Source: Pseudomonas sp. BCA17 (GTDB lineage Bacteria; Pseudomonadota; Gammaproteobacteria; Pseudomonadales; Pseudomonadaceae). Taken from it: a DNA stretch of 64,000 nucleotides. The first letter of the stretch is position 1. The number at the start of each line of letters is the position of its first letter. The DNA lies in contig NZ_SGWI01000007.1 of NCBI RefSeq assembly GCF_004519405.1, forward strand, positions 124,001 through 188,000, given 5' to 3'. Shown piece after piece: positions 56,661 through 64,000 of this stretch. The position numbers and the translations under genes are program-made. The notes under the pieces were generated by a model. That model saw only the letters and a list, made by a program, of their open reading frames with translations, was not told where the DNA came from and searched no databases.

Positions 56661-57440
56661 TCAGTTCGCCCAGGCGTGAGGGGGAACCTCGGCCAGGGCT
56701 TTGAATGCGGGCTGGGCGAACCAGAAGCCTTGCATCAGAAATATTCCACAGTCGGACAGGAAGTCGCGCTCGCCGGCACTTTCAATGCCTTCGGCGATGA
56801 CGGTAACCCCCAACTGCTCACAAATTGTGACAATCCCGTGGACGATCACCTGACGGACACGATCCTGGTCGACATCGCGGATCAGCGCCATGTCGAGTTT
56901 TATCAAGTCAGGTTGGAAATCGGCCAGCAGATTTAGCCCCGAATAGCCCGCGCCGAAATCGTCGATGGCGGTCTTAAAGCCGAATTCGCGATATTCACGC
57001 AGAATATTCGTCAAATGGCGATAGTTATCTACATGCTCGCTTTCAAGTGTCTCGAAAATCAGCTGGTTGATGGGAAAGTTGTGTAACCGAGCCGCTTCCA
57101 GAGTACTGCGTATACACAGTTCTGGCCGATAGACGGCATTAGGCATGAAGTTGATGGACAGGTGAGTCTGCATCCCCAGTGCGGCTGCGCCGGCAATCGC
57201 TTGGGTACGACAACGCTGGTCGAAGCGGTAGCGGTTGCTCCCGTTGACTTGCTCCAGTACGGACAGCGCTCCTTCGCCATTGACTCCGCGCACCAGGGCT
57301 TCGTTGGCAAAAATGGAGTGATCGCGAAGGTCTACGATAGGCTGGTAGGCGAAATCGAAGTCGAAACCCAGCGGCTCGCTTTGCTGGCAGCCCACGCAAC
57401 GTTGGTCAGGCGAGGTGAGTGAAGTGGGGAAGTCGGTCAC
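56661..57440 (-). CDS. rimA: RimA, EAL-domain cyclic-di-GMP phosphodiesterase
   Basis: The 259-residue EAL protein has no membrane segment or GGDEF domain. Active-site elements are present: NEALVRG (EAL), NFMPN, FETLESEHV, DDFGAGYSG, DLIKLDM and VIAEGIES. It degrades c-di-GMP and, in the Rim system, regulates RimK. An N-terminal CVGCQQSE pair of cysteines is a small oddity. The gene lies 13 bases before rimB. Confidence 0.92.
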   Translation of the reverse strand: MTDFPTSLTSPDQRCVGCQQSEPLGFDFDFAYQPIVDLRDHSIFANEALVRGVNGEGALSVLEQVNGSNRYRFDQRCRTQAIAGAAALGMQTHLSINFMPNAVYRPELCIRSTLEAARLHNFPINQLIFETLESEHVDNYRHLTNILREYREFGFKTAIDDFGAGYSGLNLLADFQPDLIKLDMALIRDVDQDRVRQVIVHGIVTICEQLGVTVIAEGIESAGERDFLSDCGIFLMQGFWFAQPAFKALAEVPPHAWAN

Positions 57441-57556
57441 GGCGTGTCCTCGCGAAAACAGGGTGCTACCTGGCGTATCTTAGGTGAGCCTTGGGGTTTA
57501 TGCGTCGAAGGGATTCAACGTTAAAGTTGCGACATTTTTCAGCGCGAGGAATTCAA

Positions 57557-57964
57557 GTGGCTCAAAAGCAGGAAGAGGAAGAAAAAGTCCGTTTGGACAA
57601 ATGGTTATGGGCTGCACGCTTTTACAAGACCCGTGCCCTGGCCAAGGCTGCCATCGAGAGTGGCAAGGTGCATCACCGTGGTGAGCGCTGCAAACCGGGC
57701 AAGGAGCCGCGCGTGGGTGATGAGTTCCAGATTCGTACCGGTTTTGATGAAAAGACCATTGTGGTTCAAGCACTTTCCATTGTCCGTCGTGGCGCGCCCG
57801 AAGCTCAGGCGTTGTATGTCGAGACTGATGCGAGTATCGCCAAGCGTGAGAACGCGGCGGCAATGCGCAAGGCGGGGGCCATGGGGGTGACTACCGATGG
57901 GAAGCCGAGCAAGAAGCAACGCCGCGATCTGTTCAAGTTCCGTGGCGGTGGCGGCGATGAATAA
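57557..57964 (+). CDS. hslR: Heat shock protein 15, S4 RNA-binding domain protein
   Basis: The 135-residue protein has an S4 RNA-binding domain near the N-terminus (RLDKWLWAARFYKTRALAKA) and a basic tail. Hsp15 rescues 50S ribosome-nascent-chain complexes after heat stress by binding blocked 50S subunits. The GTG at 57557 is chosen for GAGGA 6 bases upstream and the natural length; an ATG at 57491 gives a leader unlike the family. The hslO gene begins 107 bases later, as in many gammaproteobacteria. Confidence 0.92.
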   Translation: MAQKQEEEEKVRLDKWLWAARFYKTRALAKAAIESGKVHHRGERCKPGKEPRVGDEFQIRTGFDEKTIVVQALSIVRRGAPEAQALYVETDASIAKRENAAAMRKAGAMGVTTDGKPSKKQRRDLFKFRGGGGDE

Positions 57965-58071
57965 AGTCGCCGGTAATCGCCTGGGGCTTCACTTGGCTTG
58001 GAACAAACCAGGATTGTTCATAAACTGCGTCATCTTCGCGTCACTATTCTTCAACTCAGATACCCAGACCT

Positions 58072-58974
58072 ATGACTGATCTACCGGATACCGACTTCAC
58101 CCAACGCTTCATCTTCGACGAGACCGATGCCCGCGGCGAACTGGTCTCATTGGAGCGCAGCTATGCCGAAGTCCTCGCCAAGCATCCCTATCCGGAGCCG
58201 GTCGCGCAACTGCTCGGAGAGCTGATGGCGGCGGCGGCGCTGCTGGTGGGCACCATGAAATTCGACGGTTTGCTGATCCTGCAGGCGCGTTCCGAAGGCC
58301 CGATTCCACTGCTGATGATCGAGTGCTCCAGTGAGCGCGACATCCGTGGCCTGGCCCGTTACGACGCTGACCTGATCGCCCCGGACGCGGCCCTGGCCGA
58401 CCTGATGCCCAATGGTGTATTGGCGCTCACCGTCGACCCGACCGAGGGCCAGCGCTATCAGGGGATTGTCGACCTTGATGGTGAAACCCTGTCGGACTGC
58501 TTCACCAACTATTTCGTGATGTCCCAGCAAATCGGTACGCGTTTCTGGCTTAAAGCCGATGGCAAGCGTGCCCGTGGCCTGTTGCTGCAACAACTGCCGG
58601 CTGACCGTATCAAGGACGACGACGACCGCGCCGAAAGCTGGCGCAACCTCACCGCCCTGGCCGGCACGCTGACCACCGAGGAGTTGCTGGCGCTGGACAA
58701 CGAAACCATCCTGCACCGTCTCTACCACGAAGAGACCGTGCGGTTGTTCGATGCACAAAGCCTGCGCTTCCATTGCAGTTGCTCCCGCGAGCGCTCGGCC
58801 AATGCCCTGGTCAGCCTGGGCCTTGAAGATGCACAGAATCTGGTGGTGGAACATGGCGGCAATATTGAGATCGACTGCCAGTTCTGCAACCAGCGCTACC
58901 TGTTCGATGCGGCTGATGTAGCCCAACTGTTCGCTGGCGCGGGCATCGACACCCCTTCCGACACCCGCCACTAA
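58072..58974 (+). CDS. hslO: Redox-activated chaperone Hsp33
   Basis: The 300-residue protein has four zinc-binding cysteines in the C-terminal redox switch: Cys235 and Cys237 (CSC) and Cys269 and Cys272 (CQFC). Oxidation releases zinc and turns on holdase activity. The N-terminal domain starts DTDFTQRFIFDETDARGELV, as in Hsp33. It lies just after hslR, which supports a shared stress role. Confidence 0.95.
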   Translation: MTDLPDTDFTQRFIFDETDARGELVSLERSYAEVLAKHPYPEPVAQLLGELMAAAALLVGTMKFDGLLILQARSEGPIPLLMIECSSERDIRGLARYDADLIAPDAALADLMPNGVLALTVDPTEGQRYQGIVDLDGETLSDCFTNYFVMSQQIGTRFWLKADGKRARGLLLQQLPADRIKDDDDRAESWRNLTALAGTLTTEELLALDNETILHRLYHEETVRLFDAQSLRFHCSCSRERSANALVSLGLEDAQNLVVEHGGNIEIDCQFCNQRYLFDAADVAQLFAGAGIDTPSDTRH

Positions 58975-59153
58975 AACGTTTAAGCACAGGTAAATCACCT
59001 GACAAACGCCGGATTAGCGCAGTTCTGACGGGAGGGCCCTACTCTTTTTGGGCTTTTCTGGCATAATCCGGCCCACTTTTTTCGCGGTAGTAGTGCGCAA
59101 CTTTCTACTACAAAACGTTTGGAGCACTCGGCTACAGGCCGACGGGGAACCTC

Positions 59154-60695
59154 ATGACGCAAGCCAATAACGCTGTATACACCGATCTGAGTGTTGATGA
59201 TCTGGTCAAAGAAGCCCTGCAGCGCGGTGAAGGCGTGCTTGCCGATACTGGCGCGCTGGTCGTAGAAACCGGTCACCGCACCGGCCGTTCGCCAGTCGAT
59301 CGTTTCATCGTTGAAGAGCCTTCCACCCAGGACGCCATCGCCTGGGGCCCGATCAACCGCAAGTTCCCGGCCGACAAGTTCGATGCTCTGTGGGCTCGTG
59401 TCGAAGCCTTCAACAGTGCGCAAGAGCATTTCGTTTCCCACGTTCACGTAGGTGCTGCGCAAGAGCACTACCTGGCTGTGAAAATGACCACCCAGACTGC
59501 CTGGCAGAACCTGTTTGGTCGTTGCCTGTTCATCAACCCGGCCCAGTACAACCCGGCCGGTCGTGAAGAGTGGCAGGTGCTTAACGTGGCCAACTTCGAG
59601 TGCGTGCCAGAGCGTGACGGCACCAACTCCGACGGTTGCGTGATCCTCAACTTCGCACAGAAAAAAGTGCTGATCGCCGGCATGCGTTACGCCGGTGAAA
59701 TGAAGAAAGCCATGTTCTCGGTGCAGAACTTCCTGCTGCCGGCCTCCGACGTACTGCCGATGCACTGCGCCGCCAACATCGGTGAAGCAGGCGACGTGAC
59801 CCTGTTCTTCGGCCTGTCGGGCACTGGTAAAACCACCCTGTCCGCCGACGAAAGCCGTTACCTGATCGGTGACGACGAGCACGGCTGGGGCGAAGGCGTG
59901 GTGTTCAACATCGAAGGCGGTTGCTATGCCAAGTGCATCGACTTGTCCGAGAAGAACGAGCCGGTTATCTGGAAAGCCATCAAGCACGGCGCGGTGCTCG
60001 AAAACGTCGTGATCGACGACGCCAAGCACGCCGACTACGCTGATGTCAGCCTGACCCAGAACAGCCGCGCCGCCTATCCGCTGGAGCACGTTGCCAAGCG
60101 TTCCGAGAAGAACCTGGGCGGCGAGCCAAACGCTGTGATCTTCCTGACTTGCGACCTGACCGGCGTCCTGCCGCCAGTGTCCATCCTCAGCGAAGAGCAA
60201 GCGGCCTACCACTTCCTGTCCGGCTACACCGCTCTGGTGGGTTCGACCGAAATGGGTTCCGGCAGCGGCATCAAGTCGACCTTCTCCACCTGCTTCGGCG
60301 CGCCGTTCTTCCCTCGCCCGGCCGGTGAATACGCAGAGCTGCTGATCAAACGCATCCGTGGCTTCGGCTCCAAGGTCTACCTGGTCAACACCGGCTGGAC
60401 CGGCGGTGGCTACGGCGTCGGCAAGCGTTTCAACATCCCGACTACTCGCGGTGTGATCGCAGCGATCCAGAGCGGCGCGTTGATTGGTGCGCAAACCGAG
60501 CACCTCGACACCATCAACCTCGACGTGCCGTTGGCCGTACCGGGCGTTGAAACCGGCCTGTTGAACCCGCGTAACACCTGGGCCGACAAAGCTGCGTACG
60601 ACGAAGCGGCGAAAGCGCTGGCCGGCCTGTTCATCGAGAACTTCAAGAAGTTTGAAGTGAGCGATGCGATCAAGGCTGCGGGTCCGAAGTTGTAA
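59154..60695 (+). CDS. pckA: Phosphoenolpyruvate carboxykinase (ATP)
   Basis: The 513-residue enzyme converts oxaloacetate to phosphoenolpyruvate in gluconeogenesis. The kinase loop GLSGTGKTT is at residues 220-228, with the following LSADE and TGRSPVDRF near the N-terminus. It uses ATP, as in other gammaproteobacteria. The 179-base gap after hslO includes CTTTTTTGGG-like A/T-rich sequence and is the likely promoter. It ends with a clean terminator. Confidence 0.96.
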   Translation: MTQANNAVYTDLSVDDLVKEALQRGEGVLADTGALVVETGHRTGRSPVDRFIVEEPSTQDAIAWGPINRKFPADKFDALWARVEAFNSAQEHFVSHVHVGAAQEHYLAVKMTTQTAWQNLFGRCLFINPAQYNPAGREEWQVLNVANFECVPERDGTNSDGCVILNFAQKKVLIAGMRYAGEMKKAMFSVQNFLLPASDVLPMHCAANIGEAGDVTLFFGLSGTGKTTLSADESRYLIGDDEHGWGEGVVFNIEGGCYAKCIDLSEKNEPVIWKAIKHGAVLENVVIDDAKHADYADVSLTQNSRAAYPLEHVAKRSEKNLGGEPNAVIFLTCDLTGVLPPVSILSEEQAAYHFLSGYTALVGSTEMGSGSGIKSTFSTCFGAPFFPRPAGEYAELLIKRIRGFGSKVYLVNTGWTGGGYGVGKRFNIPTTRGVIAAIQSGALIGAQTEHLDTINLDVPLAVPGVETGLLNPRNTWADKAAYDEAAKALAGLFIENFKKFEVSDAIKAAGPKL

Positions 60696-60710
60696 GATTC
60701 GCTTGTTGTG

Positions 60711-60742
60711 AAAAAGCCGCCTCTAGTAGGCGGCTTTTTGTT
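60711..60742 (+). terminator. Rho-independent terminator after pckA
   Basis: AAAAAGCCGCCT pairs perfectly with AGGCGGCTTTTT across five bases. It lies 15 bases after the pckA stop and could work in both directions. Confidence 0.93.
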
Positions 60743-60832
60743 AGTAACCAAGAATATCTTTAGTGTGGCTCTTTGGCCTATGTGAAGGGCTCATTGTGAA
60801 AAAATCTATTTTTTCAAAGTCACAGCTGCTGT

Positions 60833-61696
60833 TCATACAGCAACATGCAAAACCAAGGCTCCCGTCAACACCAGCACAACGCCCAATACCTGCACCGCCG
60901 ACAACCGCTCCTTGAAAAACACAAACCCCAGAATCGCCGCGATCCCGCCCGATAATGTACTAATCACCGTCACCACCGACACCGAACCCGCCATTGCCCC
61001 CCACGAAAACGCCGAGAATCCACCCAGGTTCATCAAGCTTGCCCCGGTCAGCGTCGCGCAGTTTTTCAGCGGTGGGATTTTCAGGCCATCCTTGATCTTC
61101 AGCACCATCACCACCAACACGCACAGCCCCACCAGGTAGCCGAGCCAGAGCATGGTGATCGGCCCAAGCGCCGGCAGTGTGTAGCGGCCTTGCAGCCAGA
61201 AACTGGTGCCATACAGCAAAGCCGCGAGCATGGCGTAGGCGATGGACAGGCGTGGGTTGTTGTGAGGGACACCGTTGTCCTTGTGAACGCTGGAGAGGAT
61301 CACGCCGATCACGCACAAAGCGATGCAACCCAGCTGCGTCAGGCTGATGTGCTCACCGTTGGCCCAGGACAGCAAGGTGGTCACCACGCCGTAGGACGTC
61401 ACGAGCGGCGCGACAATCGCCGCTTTGCCGAGGGCGAAGGCCTTGGACAGCGCGAGGGCGCCGGAGACGGTGAGCAGGGCGGCAGCGATGCCCAGGAGCC
61501 AGACGTTCAGCGGGGCTCCGAGGGATTTGAACAGGAAGCTTGGGAGAATGACCAGCAGCAGGGTCATGATCAGGAAGCCCAGGGCTTGGCCGAAATACAC
61601 CGCGCGTTTAACGCCCACGGCTCGGGCGTTGAGGCCCACCAGAAAATCCGTGCCGCCCCAGAGCAGGGCGGCCAGCAGGCCCATCATTACGTCCAT
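60833..61696 (-). CDS. DMT superfamily transporter (EamA type)
   Basis: The 287-residue membrane protein has ten hydrophobic segments in two EamA repeats (VMMGLLAALLWGGTDFLVGL; LSIAYAMLAALLYGTSFWLQ). Such transporters move amino acids, nucleotide sugars or metabolites; no substrate is implied by context. The DUF1493 gene ends 16 bases before it on the same strand, so the two may be cotranscribed. Confidence 0.9.
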   Translation of the reverse strand: MDVMMGLLAALLWGGTDFLVGLNARAVGVKRAVYFGQALGFLIMTLLLVILPSFLFKSLGAPLNVWLLGIAAALLTVSGALALSKAFALGKAAIVAPLVTSYGVVTTLLSWANGEHISLTQLGCIALCVIGVILSSVHKDNGVPHNNPRLSIAYAMLAALLYGTSFWLQGRYTLPALGPITMLWLGYLVGLCVLVVMVLKIKDGLKIPPLKNCATLTGASLMNLGGFSAFSWGAMAGSVSVVTVISTLSGGIAAILGFVFFKERLSAVQVLGVVLVLTGALVLHVAV

Positions 61697-61712
61697 GTAA
61701 GGTCCTTGTGTT

Positions 61713-62069
61713 TCAGCTCAGGTTTTCCAGCGTCTGCGTGTCCCAGCTGTGGGTCTTGATGGCCAGGTAGAGCATGCCGATGGTCAGCGGCACTTTGTCG
61801 CCTCGCCCCTTGGCTCGACGTTTGAGAAATACATCAAATACCGGCGGGTTGAAGTAACGATAAGTGTCGAAATCGCCCAGGTCGAGCGCAAATTCCTGCT
61901 CCAGTGCTTCCATCAGTAGTTTGGCCTCGCCGCCGTCGCAACCCAGGTCAAAGTTGATCGAGGTTTGCAGGCGAAGGGTCTTGTGTTCCGGCAGGCCGAT
62001 TTCTTCGTGCAGCAGTTGCAGGAGTTGCTGCATAACGACGTCTTCAGGGAAGTTGGGGGCGAGGTTCAT
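61713..62069 (-). CDS. DUF1493-family protein
   Basis: The 118-residue small acidic protein has a helical N-terminus (EDVVMQQLLQLLHEEIGLP) and a central region, INFDLGCDGGEAKLLMEALEQEF, that resembles acyl-carrier-like DUF1493 proteins, but with Gly in place of the usual modified Ser. It is therefore probably not phosphopantetheinylated. The ATG at 62069 is the best guess; the ribosome binding site is poor and longer starts exist. Function unknown. Confidence 0.7.
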   Translation of the reverse strand: MNLAPNFPEDVVMQQLLQLLHEEIGLPEHKTLRLQTSINFDLGCDGGEAKLLMEALEQEFALDLGDFDTYRYFNPPVFDVFLKRRAKGRGDKVPLTIGMLYLAIKTHSWDTQTLENLS

Positions 62070-62208
62070 TGGTAGTGGCACGCGGGAGTGGGTGAGGGGA
62101 GGGTTGTATCGTCGGCGAATTTTTCGAGTAGGAAGGCGTTCCAAGCCTAGCAAGAATAGAAGCAGAGGAGGCCGCGTGCCTTGTGGTTTGCCGCGTCATC
62201 GTTGAGGA

Positions 62209-62236
62209 TTTTCGCGAGCAAGCTCGCTCCTACAGA
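62209..62236. repeat. Single REP unit near the fic remnant
   Basis: TTTTCGCGAGCAAGCTCGCT followed by CCTACAG matches one arm of the REPIN at 47964-48066. The mirrored arm is missing, so it is a solitary unit or a decayed REPIN. Confidence 0.75.
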
Positions 62237-62245
62237 GGGTGTCTC

Positions 62246-62499
62246 TTAAATTTGCGGTTTTGAGGGTTGCGCAGCTTCCAGCAGATCACAGCCGTCCTGC
62301 ACGAGCAGGTACAAGGCATTGGTGATGTGGGAGATGTCTTTGAGGTCGGCGTGTTCGAAGGTCAGGCAGGAAAAGGTTTCAAGCAGATCGGTGGCTGCGC
62401 GAATGCGTTGATGGGCGGCGGACTGGATGCCTTCGGCTCTGGCTTGCGTATCGATGATAAGCGGATGGGTATCGGTGAAATTAGTAGCAGTACGGATCC
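62246..62499 (-). pseudogene. Small helical-protein fragment without its own start codon
   Basis: From about 62499 down to the TAA at 62246, one frame reads TNFTDTHPLIIDTQARAEGI and later CLTFEHADLKDISHITNALY, ending about 84 codons on. The composition is protein-like and loosely resembles short Pseudomonas proteins of the DUF3077 kind. There is no ATG, GTG or TTG with a ribosome binding site in this frame, and the sequence begins where fic homology stops. It looks like the 3' part of a foreign gene joined to the fic 5' end. Confidence 0.55.
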
Positions 62500-62526
62500 T
62501 GGCCCACCCCCATATTTGTCGAGCAT
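62482..62526 (-). pseudogene. fic: Remnant of fic (first 14 codons, frameshifted)
   Basis: An ATG at 62526 overlaps the yhfG stop by one base. Skipping one G in a G-rich run, the frame reads MLDKYGGGQDPYCY, closely matching the start of Fic proteins (MSDKFGxGxDPYxYPG). A TAA follows at once and all later fic sequence is missing. As written, the extra G shifts the frame after GGG. The gene is therefore dead, cut to its first 14 codons. Confidence 0.7.
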
Positions 62527-62696
62527 CAGCGCAGGGTGTTGCGGTACTTGGCGAGGACGGTTTCGCGGGTCGGCAGAGGTTTGTCGACGTCGGCCGGTTG
62601 GGCGTTGAATCCTTCCAGGCGCAAGCTGGCCAGGTAACTGGAGCGGCGGATCTTGTGGTAATGATCCTGTTTTTGCGCAAACGTCAGTTCGCTCAT
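62526..62696 (-). CDS. yhfG: YhfG-family protein (Fic-associated antitoxin)
   Basis: The 56-residue protein starts MSELTFAQKQDHYHKIRRSS and has YLASLRLEGF, which is the YhfG/DUF2559 signature. YhfG proteins pair with Fic AMP-transferases and block them, as in VbhA-VbhT-like and FicA-Fic modules. AGGAG lies 9 bases before the ATG. The partner fic gene that should follow is reduced to 14 codons, so this antitoxin has lost its toxin here. It may protect against a Fic protein encoded elsewhere or be on its way to loss. Confidence 0.85.
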   Translation of the reverse strand: MSELTFAQKQDHYHKIRRSSYLASLRLEGFNAQPADVDKPLPTRETVLAKYRNTLR

Positions 62697-62871
62697 CGCA
62701 ATGTGCTCCTGGGTCGCAAGGCTTGGTTGTAGCGCAATGCTTCAGCGGGCAGGCGGTATAAAACCCACGTCACATTTTGTATAAAAAATCCGCAAACAGA
62801 CTGAATTCAGCGTATGTTTCACCGCAAAATCTTGTAGGGCGATTCCGCCCATCACTTAAAGGGAGTTAAGC

Positions 62872-64000
62872 ATGGGTTTGCTTCGTGTCGCCTCGGCGAT
62901 GTCATTGTGTGCGGTGGCGTTTTCGGTTCAGGCCGAGCAACTGCCGATTGAAGTGCTGAGCGCGGTGGTCAAGGACCAGAAAATCGCCGACGCCGAAGTG
63001 TTGCTGCAGCGCAACGGTGCACAGAATGTCGTGGGCCGCACCAACGCCCAGGGCCAGGTGACGCTGACCAGCGAAGCCGCCGACGATGCGTCCAGCCTGC
63101 TGATCGTCAAGAAGCCCGGCTACTCCAACCTGGTGGTGAAGTGCCCATGCAAAGGCATGACCTATGCCATCAGCCCGGTGATGGAAAATCTCGACGGCCT
63201 GCGTGTAGTCCTGACCTGGGGCAAAACCCCGGAAGACCTCGATTCCCACATGATTTTCCCTGGCAATAACATCTACTTCGAGAACAAGAACGGCACCGAC
63301 GCCGAACTGGATGTGGACGACGTCGACAGCTACGGCCCGGAAACCATCACCCTGCAGAAAAAGCACTACGGCGAAAGTTATGTCTACGCCGTGCATGACT
63401 TCACCAACAGCAGCAATCCAGGCTCTCGCCAGCTGTCCAACAGTAAGGCCAAGGTATTCGTATACATGGGCCAATCTCTGGTGCGCACCTACTACGTACC
63501 GAAAAACCGTAGCGGTAACCTGTGGACGGTGTTCCGCATGACCGGCAGCGGCGATTTCCAGGACATCAACAATTTCAGTGGTGTAACAGTTGATGCTCCG
63601 AACGTGCTTAATGAAGTGAAGGCGTTGCTGGACGACAGTGTTGCTGTGACCGCCGTAGCCGTCAGCTCTTCCGCGCAAACCGATGCGAAGCGTCTGAACC
63701 TACAGGGTGAAGCTGCTTACCAGGCGGGCAATCTGGATCAGGCAATCGACCTGTTCCGTCAGGCCATCGACTTGGACAATGGCTTCGGTAAAGCCTACGG
63801 TAACCTGGGCCTGGCTTATCAGAAAGCCGGTAACACCGCCGAGTCGATCTGGGCCAACCGCAAGGCTATTGCTCTGGCCACCGGCGCTAATGCCGCAACT
63901 GTGCGCGCAGGGTCCTACTACAACATTGCGCGAATCTACGAGGCCGCTGGGCAGTTCCCGGATGCCTTGCGTCACTACCAGTTAGCCAAAGAGCAGAAGG
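62872..64000 (+). CDS. YfaP-like secreted protein with TPR repeats, cut by the window edge
   Basis: The first 376 residues are visible. A signal peptide (LLRVASAMSLCAVAFSVQA) is followed by a carboxypeptidase-regulatory-like beta domain (VVKDQKIADAEVLLQRNGAQ), a DUF2135/YfaP-like domain (RVVLTWGKTPEDLDSHM), and TPR repeats from about residue 280 (GEAAYQAGNLDQAIDLFRQA; GFGKAYGNLGLAYQKAGN). GGGAG precedes the ATG. It is probably a periplasmic protein of unknown role. The open frame runs off the window at 64000. Confidence 0.85.
   Translation, partial: MGLLRVASAMSLCAVAFSVQAEQLPIEVLSAVVKDQKIADAEVLLQRNGAQNVVGRTNAQGQVTLTSEAADDASSLLIVKKPGYSNLVVKCPCKGMTYAISPVMENLDGLRVVLTWGKTPEDLDSHMIFPGNNIYFENKNGTDAELDVDDVDSYGPETITLQKKHYGESYVYAVHDFTNSSNPGSRQLSNSKAKVFVYMGQSLVRTYYVPKNRSGNLWTVFRMTGSGDFQDINNFSGVTVDAPNVLNEVKALLDDSVAVTAVAVSSSAQTDAKRLNLQGEAAYQAGNLDQAIDLFRQAIDLDNGFGKAYGNLGLAYQKAGNTAESIWANRKAIALATGANAATVRAGSYYNIARIYEAAGQFPDALRHYQLAKEQK

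Noticed and set aside
62246..62680. A single 144-codon gene covering yhfG and the downstream fragment
   Set aside because: Its first half is antisense-frame noise across yhfG, whose own frame matches a known family; only the 3' part looks protein-like and it lacks a start.

Overview
The window comes from a Pseudomonas chromosome of the P. fluorescens group. The evidence is uniformly high-GC coding sequence, REP palindromes of the GTAGGAGCGAGC type at many gene ends, and a right-hand block (ompR-envZ, rimK-rimB-rimA, hslR, hslO, pckA) in the order I associate with fluorescent pseudomonads. No rRNA, tRNA, prophage, insertion sequence or CRISPR array was seen.

Left edge (1-9 kb): the start of a possible peptide-synthesis operon (a free-standing condensation-like protein followed by a carrier domain cut by the window edge), a DJ-1/PfpI protein, a LysR regulator divergent from a TonB-dependent receptor, and a deaminase plus CynX-like exporter divergent from a second LysR gene.

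Sulfur block (about 9-50 kb): a tonB-exbB-exbD operon is followed by an AAA+ sigma-54-activator-like protein without a DNA-binding domain, an unlinked metQ-type binding protein, a complete polar amino acid ABC operon, a predicted ATPase, a triABC-type RND operon with two adaptors, and a large periplasmic glycosidase-like protein. On the minus strand lies a likely sfnB-sfnB-monooxygenase-metQ-metN-metI operon, then an unknown protein with two related repeats and a cystine importer (tcyJ-tcyL-tcyN) with D-cysteine desulfhydrase, divergent from a serine O-acetyltransferase. A choline transporter gene with a near-perfect BetI-type operator, an OprD porin and an aldo/keto reductase interrupt the block before tauABCD and gshA. 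Together these genes take up methionine, cystine, taurine and probably other organosulfur compounds, release their sulfur, and direct it to cysteine and glutathione.

Right edge (50-64 kb): housekeeping and stress genes (thioesterase, tex, ompR-envZ, rimKBA, hslR, hslO, pckA), a DMT transporter, a DUF1493 protein, an intact yhfG followed by only a 14-codon remnant of fic, and the start of a YfaP-like TPR protein.

Non-coding structure worth attention: two intergenic arrays of the heptamer AGCTACA whose outer units pair with an inverted arm nearby; at least eleven REP or REPIN palindromes at gene ends; a 30-bp perfect palindrome upstream of betT; and a 28-codon ORF with a good ribosome binding site between metQ and the amino acid ABC operon.
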